Source: Caldilineae bacterium (lineage in GTDB: Bacteria > Chloroflexota > Anaerolineae > J102). From it: a DNA stretch of 5,277 nt. Made by a program: the position numbers and the translations under genes. Shown here in pieces: positions 1 through 5,250 of this stretch (positions within the stretch are counted from its first letter, which is position 1; each line of letters opens with the position of its first letter). Under the pieces are notes generated by a model. That model did no database searches. It was not told the origin of the DNA and worked only from the letters and a program-made list of their open reading frames with translations. The stretch covers positions 1-5,277 of the forward strand of contig DUEF01000074.1 in NCBI GenBank assembly GCA_011176555.1, written 5' to 3'.

Positions 1-63
1 GTCGGTGGCGATTGCGGGGGTGGGGATGTTGGTGTTGGGATGAAGGGCGCTCAAGGTCGTCAT
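1..63 (-). CDS. Possible 5' end of an unidentified gene, running off the left edge
   Basis: An ATG at 63-61 opens a reading frame of 21 codons that leaves the window without a stop and reads MTTLSALHPNTNIPTPAIAT followed by D. About 18 of the 21 codons end in G or C, which fits coding sequence in a GC-rich genome and is the main reason to list it. It lies 42 bases downstream of the MFS stop codon, on the same strand and in the same frame. No good Shine-Dalgarno sequence precedes the ATG; the nearest G run is about 20 bases away. The ATG is also part of a repeat-like element (62-82), so the true start could lie further in. I recognise no family from this fragment. Confidence 0.35.
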   Translation of the reverse strand, partial: MTTLSALHPNTNIPTPAIATD

Positions 64-82
64 GTCGAGTGAAGCGAGACAT
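62..82. repeat. Short inverted repeat, possible dispersed intergenic element
   Basis: ATGTC (62-66) and GACAT (78-82) are perfect inverted arms around an 11-base centre. On the minus strand the element follows a run of six Gs. It sits in the spacer between the MFS stop codon and the probable next gene. Five base pairs with an 11-base loop and no T tract make a poor terminator. The wording resembles dispersed intergenic repeats I have seen in several bacterial genomes, but one copy cannot prove that. Confidence 0.3.
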
Positions 83-105
83 CCCCCCGCAGGTGCACAC
101 TCGTC

Positions 106-1296
106 CTATTCCGTCTCGACCTGCACCTGCGCCAACACCACCGCACCCACCGCCATGAACACCGCGGCGATGGCCCACACCGCCTGATAACTGCCACCGC
201 TGGCGTCCACCGCCCAACCCACCACCTGCGGCCCCAGCACGGCCGCCAGCGAAGCTGACACGTAATACAGGCCCGTTAGCGCCCCCATTTTCTGTCCCCC
301 ACCCACATCGTAGAGCAAGGGCAAGGTGTTGACTAGGATCGGGGCCCAGGCAGCGCCGGCCGGGGCCAGCAACAGAGCCAGAGCCAGGGGCGAACGCACG
401 AACAAGCCCGCGGCCAGCAACGCGGCCAGGGCGACCATCCCCGCAATCGCCATGCGCTTACGGCCCCAGCGCGAGGCCAACATGCCGCTGGGAATGGCGG
501 CCAACAGCAACGCTCCCGCAAAAATCGCCATGAACAACGGCAATTGCGCTTCGGTGGCGCCCAAAGAGAAGTGGGCGTAGGAACTGAGCCAGGTTTCGGC
601 GGCGTTGAAACCGCTGAAACTGAAGAAAATGGCCAGGAGCAGCAACCAGCCGCTGCGATTCCCCTGCACCAAGGCCCGGAGTTGCATCCAAAAACCATCG
701 TCAGGCAGGACGGCGTCGGCGTGGCTTTCCCGCCGCTCCTGGACGCCCCACAACAGCACGGCGGAGCCAATGAACAGCAAGGCCCCGGCGAAGAAAAAGG
801 GCAGGGCTGGGCCAACATCGAACAGAAAACCGCTGCCGAACAGCGCCAGCACCGCGCCCAGCCCGCCGAAAACGTTGATCACGCCGCTGGCGACGCTGCG
901 CGACCGGGCGGGAAACAGATCGCCCAGCAGGGCCAGGCCCGGGGCGCGGGCAATCGCCAGGCCTAAACTGGTGAAGAACAGGGCGAGCAGCATGGCCGGG
1001 AGCGTGCCGGCGAGGGGGATCAGTACAAAAGTCAGGGCCAGGATCGCTCCCACCAGGATCCACGGCTTTCTGCGCCCGATGCGCGTCCAACGGCGGTCGG
1101 ACTCGCGGCCGGCCCACCAGGGAATGACGATATTCAGCCAGTTGTCCCACGTCATCACAAACGCCACCAGCGAGGCGCTGAGACCGGCGTTGTGCAGGAG
1201 GATGGCCACGTAGGTGTTGTAGACCGGGCTCACCGCGGCCAGGCCAAACAACCCAAATCCCAGGGCCAGCAGCGGACGAATCAGGCGACGTGGCAC
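106..1296 (-). CDS. MFS transporter, SLC45/GPH-like, likely sugar or related solute permease
   Basis: Predicted 396-residue integral inner-membrane protein, the usual length of a 12-helix major facilitator transporter. Hydrophobic segments alternate with short charged loops throughout. The loop between helices 2 and 3 carries the family signature GRESDRRWTRIGRRKP (residues 63-78), and its second-half echo is GMLASRWGRKRM (271-282). The stretch GDLFPARSRSVASG (125-138) and the asparagines and acidic residues in early helices recall SLC45/GPH-type sugar:cation symporters. The substrate cannot be read from sequence, and drug efflux is a less likely alternative. The start is a GTG at 1296 preceded by AAGGGG (1307-1302) with a five-base spacer. 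It overlaps the end of the rlmI-like gene by 16 bases, so the two are probably co-transcribed and translationally coupled. The stop is TAG at 108-106. A longer in-frame extension upstream reads through rlmI coding sequence and is not credible. Confidence 0.88.
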   Translation of the reverse strand: MPRRLIRPLLALGFGLFGLAAVSPVYNTYVAILLHNAGLSASLVAFVMTWDNWLNIVIPWWAGRESDRRWTRIGRRKPWILVGAILALTFVLIPLAGTLPAMLLALFFTSLGLAIARAPGLALLGDLFPARSRSVASGVINVFGGLGAVLALFGSGFLFDVGPALPFFFAGALLFIGSAVLLWGVQERRESHADAVLPDDGFWMQLRALVQGNRSGWLLLLAIFFSFSGFNAAETWLSSYAHFSLGATEAQLPLFMAIFAGALLLAAIPSGMLASRWGRKRMAIAGMVALAALLAAGLFVRSPLALALLLAPAGAAWAPILVNTLPLLYDVGGGQKMGALTGLYYVSASLAAVLGPQVVGWAVDASGGSYQAVWAIAAVFMAVGAVVLAQVQVETE

Positions 1297-2456
1297 AGAA
1301 GCCCCTTCAGATACGCCCCTTCCGGGAAGCTGAGCAAAACGGGATGATCGGCCCCCTGCGAGAAATGGCGGATGATGCGCACATCCCGGCCCGCGTCCAG
1401 CGCCGCGCCGAACACGATCTTCTGGAACAAGTCCCGGCTGACCAGGCCAGAGCACGAGAACGTGGCCAGCAGCCCGCCCGGACGCAGCAAACGCATGGCC
1501 AGCCAGTTGATGTCCTTGTAGCCGCGGGCAGCGCGGTCGAGTTGGCGGCGGGAGGTGACGAATTTGGGCGGGTCGAGAATGATCAGGTCGAACTGGCGAC
1601 CCTGGTCTCGCCAGAGCCGCAATTGTTGGAACACGTCGGCCTGGAGGTTTTGCCAGCGCTCGGGTGAAAAACCGTTCAGATCGAGATTGCGGGCAGCCAT
1701 GTCCAGGGCGTCGGCGCTGCTGTCCAGGTTGGTGACATGCTTCGCATCCGCAGCCAGCGCGTGCACGGCGAAAGCGCCGGTGTAGCTGAAGGCGTTGAGC
1801 GCTTCGGCATCGGCGCAGTAGCCCGCCAGCGCTCGCCGATTCTCGGCCTGGTCGAGATAGAAACCGGTCTTCTGGCCGGAACGCAGATCGACATAGAAGC
1901 GATGGCCGTTTTCGCTGATCACGACCGGCTCGTCCGGGGGCTCGCCGTGCAGAACGCCGGCGACGGGAGGCAGGCCCTCTTTGCGGCGGATGGGATCATC
2001 CCGCTCCACGATGCTGCGCGGTTGCAGGCAGTCCACCAGATGCGCTACGGTTTGCAGCTTGCGGGCTTCGGCGCCAGCGGTGAGGCATTGCACGACGAGA
2101 TGCGGGCCGTATCGATCGACGATCAGGCCGGGCATGCCGTCGCTTTCGGCGAAAATCAGGCGCACGGCTTCGGCGTCCGGCATGAGTTGGCGACGCCTGG
2201 CAATGCTGGCGAGCAGTTTATCCCGCCAGAATGCCTCATCCGGCCGTCGATCTTGCTCCCAACCGAAGGTTCGGGCCCGGATTTGGGATTGCGGGTTGTA
2301 CTCGGCCCAGGCCAGCCATTGGCCGTCCGAGGCCACGATCTCGACGATGTCGCCTGGCTGCGGCTCGCCCTCCACCTGGCGGATGGCCCCGCTGAAAATC
2401 CAGGGATGCCGCCGCCGCACCGGCTTGTCTTTGCCGCGCTTGAGAACGATTCTCAT
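1281..2456 (-). CDS. rlmI: 23S rRNA (cytosine-C5)-methyltransferase, RlmI family
   Basis: Class I SAM-dependent methyltransferase of the RlmI (YccW) family. In E. coli this enzyme makes m5C1962 in 23S rRNA. Length is 391 residues against about 396 for E. coli RlmI. The N-terminal part (about 1-75) is a PUA-type RNA-binding domain beginning with the family's KRGKDKPVRRRHPWIFSGAI (residues 6-25). A central domain follows, with GQKTGFYLDQAENR (194-207). The Rossmann methyltransferase core has motif I at ALNAFSYTGAFAVHAL (219-234), the acidic SAM-ribose contact region at VTNLDSS (241-247), motif IV DPPKF (295-299), GYKDIN (312-317) and FSCSG (333-337), whose cysteine lies in the motif VI region used by m5C enzymes. 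The C-terminus keeps the family ending ADHPVLLSFPEGAYLKGL. The ATG at 2456 is chosen because AGGAGG lies six bases before it and the protein then begins as the family does. The ATG overlaps the stop of the HNH gene (ATGA). Confidence 0.95.
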   Translation of the reverse strand: MRIVLKRGKDKPVRRRHPWIFSGAIRQVEGEPQPGDIVEIVASDGQWLAWAEYNPQSQIRARTFGWEQDRRPDEAFWRDKLLASIARRRQLMPDAEAVRLIFAESDGMPGLIVDRYGPHLVVQCLTAGAEARKLQTVAHLVDCLQPRSIVERDDPIRRKEGLPPVAGVLHGEPPDEPVVISENGHRFYVDLRSGQKTGFYLDQAENRRALAGYCADAEALNAFSYTGAFAVHALAADAKHVTNLDSSADALDMAARNLDLNGFSPERWQNLQADVFQQLRLWRDQGRQFDLIILDPPKFVTSRRQLDRAARGYKDINWLAMRLLRPGGLLATFSCSGLVSRDLFQKIVFGAALDAGRDVRIIRHFSQGADHPVLLSFPEGAYLKGLLCHVA

Positions 2457-2893
2457 TCCCCCCCTCCTATTTTGGGAGGATGCCAGCCAACCGAAACCCA
2501 ACGTCGGCGAGAATGCACCAGAGCAGGCCGATTAAGTCGCAGCGCGTCCACTGTAGCTCGACCAGTCGGCGTCAAACCCTCTATTTCGGTCTTGTCTTTA
2601 CTCCACCGAAAATGCGTGCTCCAATCCTGTCGCCGAGGATCGAAAAGCGGTGCAAGTTGTCCTGTTACGGGATCTTCGGCCTGTATTTTGGAGCCTTTGA
2701 ATTCATTGCAAGAGCGACACGCCAACCACAAATTATCACGTGTCGTCCCACCATTGAGCGCTATTGGGATGATATGGTCGACGGCAAGAGACACGCCACT
2801 CAGGACTTCATCCAGCAGACAGTATCCGCAATGATGGCCGGCATCCTCGGCCACCTGCTGACGCAGTTTTGCAGAGATACGGGAGCGATTCAT
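2453..2893 (-). CDS. HNH endonuclease family protein
   Basis: 146-residue cytosolic protein with a complete zinc-containing HNH (beta-beta-alpha metal) nuclease core: CGYC (C22, C25), then AVDHIIP with D39 and the presumed general-base H40, N54 in DNLWLACRSCN, then C59 and C62 with N63 and K66. All residues expected of an active HNH nuclease seem present, so it does not look degenerate. The C-terminal part (about 74-140), with DPVTGQLAPLFDPRRQDW, HFRWS, GLTPTGRATVDALRLN and VGWHPP, is what I recall from a family of small stand-alone HNH proteins common in cyanobacteria and Chloroflexota. The target is unknown. The ATG overlaps the stop of the RHH-like gene (ATGA at 2893-2890), and its own stop overlaps the rlmI ATG in the same way. 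The Shine-Dalgarno is weak (GGA), so translation probably depends on coupling to the upstream gene. Hand-counted GC is about 50% in sample lines, well below the flanking genes. It is not part of a Cas9, restriction enzyme or visible intron. Confidence 0.88.
   Translation of the reverse strand: MNRSRISAKLRQQVAEDAGHHCGYCLLDEVLSGVSLAVDHIIPIALNGGTTRDNLWLACRSCNEFKGSKIQAEDPVTGQLAPLFDPRRQDWSTHFRWSKDKTEIEGLTPTGRATVDALRLNRPALVHSRRRWVSVGWHPPKIGGGE
2463..2479 (-). promoter_or_regulatory. Hairpin that could mask the rlmI ribosome binding site
   Basis: On the minus strand, CCTCC (2479-2475) can pair with GGAGG (2467-2463) across a seven-base loop. GGAGG is the core of the AGGAGG Shine-Dalgarno of rlmI, six bases before its ATG at 2456. 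The upstream arm lies in the last codons of the HNH gene. Ribosomes finishing the HNH gene would open the stem, which would make rlmI translation depend on HNH translation. The pairing is visible in the sequence; its effect is inferred. Confidence 0.4.
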
Positions 2894-3321
2894 GAATCCA
2901 ACAGACGGAGATCATCAAGAGCTGGAAGCTCGTGTCCACGACTTTGCAGTAAAGCGTAGGCGTGCGCCTTGCGCAACATCATGGCATCCGCCTCCTCCCG
3001 CAAATCGTCGAGCCATTCCCGCCCCTCTGGTGTAAGCCCGCCCGCATGAAATCGTTCCAGAAGGAGATCGTACAGCGCCTCCTTATCTCGATTCATCGTT
3101 CCCTGAGCGATCTGCCAAAGTGCATCGTCAGAGAGCGCCGCCATCGCATTCAATTCGGCCTGGACATCATCCGGCAGGTCTGTTTCGACTGGTGGCGTCA
3201 AGCTGCGTTCCAAAGCCCGCGCAACAAATAGGTCTACCGAACCAGGTTCTGATTGAACGGCCGAATGCAGCCGACGAAAAAGTTGCTCTGGTAATGTAAG
3301 GGTTAGTGTGCTATGAGTCAT
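2890..3321 (-). CDS. Ribbon-helix-helix-like small protein paired with the HNH gene
   Basis: 143-residue soluble protein of unknown function. Residues 5-40 (TLTLTLPEQLFRRLHSAV, then a second helix ending in VARALERSL) follow the strand-helix-helix pattern of CopG/Arc-type DNA-binding proteins such as antitoxins. The rest (about 50-140) is acidic and helical, with LTPEGREWLDDLREEADAMM and a conserved-looking end RKAHAYALLQSRGHELPALDDL. I recall similar proteins encoded directly upstream of small HNH proteins in cyanobacteria and Chloroflexota, so the pairing is probably conserved. A regulator, antitoxin or recruiting partner of the HNH protein is possible but not shown. The ATG at 3321 is preferred because GAGGTG (3331-3326) sits four bases before it. 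A GTG four codons upstream (3333) lies at or before the predicted transcription start. This is the first gene of a four-gene overlapping run. GC is lower than in the flanking genes. Confidence 0.75.
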   Translation of the reverse strand: MTHSTLTLTLPEQLFRRLHSAVQSEPGSVDLFVARALERSLTPPVETDLPDDVQAELNAMAALSDDALWQIAQGTMNRDKEALYDLLLERFHAGGLTPEGREWLDDLREEADAMMLRKAHAYALLQSRGHELPALDDLRLLDS

Positions 3322-3325
3322 CGGA

Positions 3326-3331
3326 CACCTC
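3326..3331 (-). promoter_or_regulatory. Ribosome binding site deciding the start of the RHH-like gene
   Basis: GAGGTG on the minus strand ends four bases before the ATG at 3321 and matches the anti-Shine-Dalgarno consensus. It falls inside the codons that a GTG start at 3333 would use, which argues for the ATG. The same AGGTG pentamer occurs twice in tandem here (AGGTGAGGTG). Confidence 0.6.
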
Positions 3332-3337
3332 ACCTAG

Positions 3338-3366
3338 ATTATACGCCCAAAAACAGGATACGGCAA
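3338..3366 (-). promoter_or_regulatory. Sigma-70-type promoter of the RHH-HNH-rlmI-MFS run
   Basis: On the minus strand, TTGCCG (3366-3361, four of six matches to TTGACA) is separated by exactly 17 bases from a perfect TATAAT (3343-3338). The predicted transcription start is about 3330-3332. That leaves a leader of only about 10 bases, which holds the Shine-Dalgarno and little else. It lies in the 72-base gap between the 70-residue ORF and the RHH-like gene. It is the only good promoter I found for the four downstream genes. Confidence 0.65.
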
Positions 3367-3393
3367 TGGAATCAACGAGGATAATCGAACCCC

Positions 3394-3606
3394 TCATTGT
3401 TCCCACCCCCATTCGTTGATCTGGATGACGCGCGCATCCTCACCCTCGCCGATGGTGATGGTGAGGGCCTGGCGGTCGTAGACGAATGGATGCCACGCGT
3501 CCATGATTTTGACTTGCCCGCTAACGGTTTCGGGCGTGCGGGGTCCCATGCGCAAGGTGTAAGGGCTGGGAAAGTGGTCGCGGGCCCAGAGGATGAGGGG
3601 TTTCAT
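3394..3606 (-). CDS. Hypothetical 70-residue protein downstream of tilS
   Basis: I do not recognise this family. The protein begins MKPLILWARDHFPSPYTLRM and ends INEWGWEQ. It is soluble, with no signal peptide, membrane segment or cysteine. Regularly spaced hydrophobic stretches (QVKIMDAWHPFVYD, ALTITIGEG, ARVIQIN) suggest a small beta-rich fold. Most codons end in G or C, as in the neighbouring genes, which supports real coding. The ATG at 3606 shares its A with the TAA stop of tilS (TAATG, one-base overlap). No Shine-Dalgarno precedes it, only the heptamer repeat, so translation probably relies on termination-reinitiation after tilS. The frame stays open upstream through the repeat into tilS, but that stretch is tilS coding sequence in another frame. 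A link to tRNA modification can only be guessed from position. Confidence 0.6.
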   Translation of the reverse strand: MKPLILWARDHFPSPYTLRMGPRTPETVSGQVKIMDAWHPFVYDRQALTITIGEGEDARVIQINEWGWEQ

Positions 3607-5108
3607 TATTGATTTCGGATTGCGGATTGCGGACTGCGGAATGAAGTTAGTCGGATCTCCCAGGCTGCGGTGGCGTCGTCGGGCAGGCGGCAGGATTCGG
3701 CGGCGCGCCGGCCCACCAGCCACAGGATTTCGCCCCCGGCGTCGAGCAGGAGGGGCCAGTGGGCGCGGGCGATGCGGGGCAATTTAAGGTCGGTCATCAG
3801 GACGTTGATCGCTTTGCCGCCGCCCAATCCCATAGGTCGGATGCGGTCGCCAGGCTGACGGGGGCGAACAATGAGCGGTTGGGTGACATCCAGCGGCAGC
3901 CAGAGGCGCTGCTGGTCGGGTTCACGCGCCCAGGGCGGGGCGGCGTCCGGTTCCCACGCCACCCGCTCTGATTGCAAGCGCCAGCCTCCGCCCAAATCGA
4001 CGACGCCGGGCAGGGGGAGCAAGGTTAGCCGGAAAATCTGCGGATGGTCGGAGGCGGCAGAATCGACGGGGAGGATATCGAGCCAGGCGTGATGCAGCCA
4101 GGCCTCCAGTCCGGCCACGAGCGGGTATGGGCCGCCGCTGGTGCGTTGGGGATCGGCAGCGAGGATGTCGCGCAGGCGTTCGCTGTGCTCCCAGGCGATG
4201 TTCCGCAGGTCGGGGCGAAGGGCGGAGATGGCCCGGCGCAGCAAGGCGCGCTGATCGCCCGGCGGCAGGCCTCGGAATCGTTGGAGATCGATGCGCACCC
4301 GCTCTGGTTGCAGCTGCGCCAAATCATCCCAAAGTTGCTGACGATGGATGTGCAGCACGTCGTAGTCGCCCTGGAGGACGGCGGCGGTGTGGCCCAGAAC
4401 CGTTGTCAGGCGAGGGTTGATTTCCCGCAGCAGGGGGATGACTTGATGACGCAGGCGGTTGCGGAAGAAGGTGGCGTCGGCGTTGGTGGCGTCATGGCGG
4501 GGTTCGAGGCCGTAGGCCTGGCAATAGATCTCGATTGTGGCGCGGGGCGTCTCCAGCAAGGGCCGCACGAGCTGCAAGCCCGCCATGTCCGGCCGGTTTT
4601 CTGGCTCCAGGGCCGCCAATCTGAACCCGACCAGCGGCGCGCTGGGCGACATGCCGCGCAATCCGGCCAGGCCGCTACCCCGCAGCAGGTGCATGAGCAC
4701 GGTCTCGACCTGGTCGTCGGCGTTGTGGCCCACGGCCACGTAGCGGGCGTTCAAGCGCAGGGCCACCCGCCCCAGGAAGGCGTAACGGGCCTGGCGCGCG
4801 GCCTCTTCCAGGGAAACGCCCGGTTGCGCGGCGATGGCGGCCACATCCACCCGTTCGAAGGTGCAGCCCAGGCCCCAGGCCGCGGCCACTTCGGCCACGA
4901 ATCGGGCTTCGTCATCGGCTTCGGGGCGCAAGCCGTGGTGCAGGTAGGCGGCGTGAAGATGCCAGTCATGCTCCGGCGCGAGTTGGTTGAGGGCATGGAG
5001 CAGGGCCAACGAATCGGGGCCGCCGCTGACGCCGACCACCACGCGCGCGCCGTCGGCCAGGAGCTTGTGACGGCGAATGAAATGGCTGAGGTCGGAGAGC
5101 ATGCTCAT
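3606..5108 (-). CDS. tilS: tRNA(Ile)-lysidine synthetase
   Basis: 500-residue cytosolic enzyme that uses ATP to attach lysine to C34 of the CAU-anticodon tRNA(Ile), so that it reads AUA instead of AUG; the function is normally essential. The N-terminal PP-loop ATPase domain (about 20-235) has the signature VVGVSGGPDSLALL (24-37), LHHGLRPEADDEA (56-68), GHNADDQVETVLMHLLRGSG (127-146) and RNRLRHQVIPLL (216-227). A linker domain (about 240-350) includes DQRALLRRAI. The TilS C-terminal domain (about 400-475) includes RPRQPGDRIRPMGL (415-428) and WLVGRRAAE. Length is slightly above the usual 430-480. The last dozen residues (SFRSPQSAIRNQ) are encoded by a heptamer repeat and are probably not part of the functional fold. 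The start at 5108 is chosen because a TATAAT lies six bases before it with no Shine-Dalgarno, which suggests a leaderless message. A second ATG at 5102 is the alternative. Confidence 0.96.
   Translation of the reverse strand: MSMLSDLSHFIRRHKLLADGARVVVGVSGGPDSLALLHALNQLAPEHDWHLHAAYLHHGLRPEADDEARFVAEVAAAWGLGCTFERVDVAAIAAQPGVSLEEAARQARYAFLGRVALRLNARYVAVGHNADDQVETVLMHLLRGSGLAGLRGMSPSAPLVGFRLAALEPENRPDMAGLQLVRPLLETPRATIEIYCQAYGLEPRHDATNADATFFRNRLRHQVIPLLREINPRLTTVLGHTAAVLQGDYDVLHIHRQQLWDDLAQLQPERVRIDLQRFRGLPPGDQRALLRRAISALRPDLRNIAWEHSERLRDILAADPQRTSGGPYPLVAGLEAWLHHAWLDILPVDSAASDHPQIFRLTLLPLPGVVDLGGGWRLQSERVAWEPDAAPPWAREPDQQRLWLPLDVTQPLIVRPRQPGDRIRPMGLGGGKAINVLMTDLKLPRIARAHWPLLLDAGGEILWLVGRRAAESCRLPDDATAAWEIRLTSFRSPQSAIRNQ
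3611..3645. repeat. Heptamer tandem repeat at the tilS / 70-residue ORF junction
   Basis: Five successive seven-base units on the plus strand read GATTTCG, GATTGCG, GATTGCG, GACTGCG and GAATGAA, two identical and the others diverged. Because seven is not a multiple of three, successive units are read in rotating frames. On the minus strand they give the SPQSAIRNQ tail of TilS and, in another frame, IPQSAIRNPKS just before the next ORF. Peptides of this type recur at gene ends in several bacterial genomes I have seen, so it is probably a dispersed intergenic repeat that replaced the 3' end of tilS. Confidence 0.7.
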
Positions 5109-5114
5109 GGTGGG

Positions 5115-5144
5115 ATTATACGACGGTGGCGGGGTAGTCGTCCA
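5115..5144 (-). promoter_or_regulatory. Promoter of tilS, probably giving a leaderless transcript
   Basis: On the minus strand TATAAT (5120-5115) is a perfect -10 box. TGGACG (5144-5139) matches TTGACA at four of six positions with an 18-base spacer. Only CCCACC separates the -10 box from the ATG at 5108, so the first transcribed base should be the A of the start codon or close to it. No Shine-Dalgarno is present, which fits leaderless initiation. Confidence 0.55.
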
Positions 5145-5196
5145 GCCGGGCTGAGATGCAGCTACGGGGCATCAAAATTTGGGGCGGTCTTCGGAG

Positions 5197-5250
5197 TGTA
5201 TCACGACATTCATGTCGCCCCACTCAAAACGACATGAATGTCGCGGTACA
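5197..5250. repeat. Nested palindromic hairpin (REP-like) upstream of tilS
   Basis: CGACATTCATGTCG (5204-5217) and CGACATGAATGTCG (5230-5243) are perfect reverse complements around a 12-base loop. The stem extends outward to TGTA (5197-5200) and TACA (5247-5250) with two imperfect positions, giving 21-base arms. Each 14-base arm is itself a palindrome, CGACAT-N2-ATGTCG. Neither strand has a T tract after the stem, so it is a poor rho-independent terminator. It lies about 55 bases upstream of the tilS -35 box. Confidence 0.7.

Noticed and set aside
1297..1455. N-terminal extension of the MFS transporter
   Set aside because: The 53 extra codons read through rlmI coding sequence in another frame and give a charged, non-family leader. 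A GTG at 1296 has a good ribosome binding site.
2457..2501. N-terminal extension of RlmI by 15 residues
   Set aside because: The extension lies within the HNH coding sequence and would include the Shine-Dalgarno itself. The family begins near MRIVLKRGKD.
1737..2834. Long plus-strand open frame (365 codons) opposite rlmI and the HNH gene
   Set aside because: It crosses two well-supported minus-strand genes and their junction, and its translation shows no domain motif.
2453..2893. HNH protein as part of a Cas9/IscB-type or homing intron system
   Set aside because: The protein is complete at 146 residues with no RuvC or other nuclease domain, and no repeat array, guide-RNA-like element or interrupted host gene is visible.
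3322..3333. GTG start for the RHH-like protein, four codons upstream
   Set aside because: It lies at or before the predicted transcription start and overlaps the Shine-Dalgarno of the better-supported ATG.
3360..3400. Terminator after the 70-residue ORF
   Set aside because: Only a four-base GAGG/CCTC pairing with a long loop and no T tract; too weak to call.
3607..3723. N-terminal extension of the 70-residue ORF
   Set aside because: It is heptamer repeat plus tilS coding sequence in a different frame, with arginine-rich low-complexity translation.
4044..5237. Long plus-strand open frame (397 codons) opposite tilS
   Set aside because: It is antisense to a clear full-length TilS, glycine- and alanine-rich low-complexity in translation, and matches no family I know. 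In GC-rich DNA such antisense frames are expected.
5197..5250. Rho-independent terminator
   Set aside because: The stem is strong but no T tract follows on either strand.
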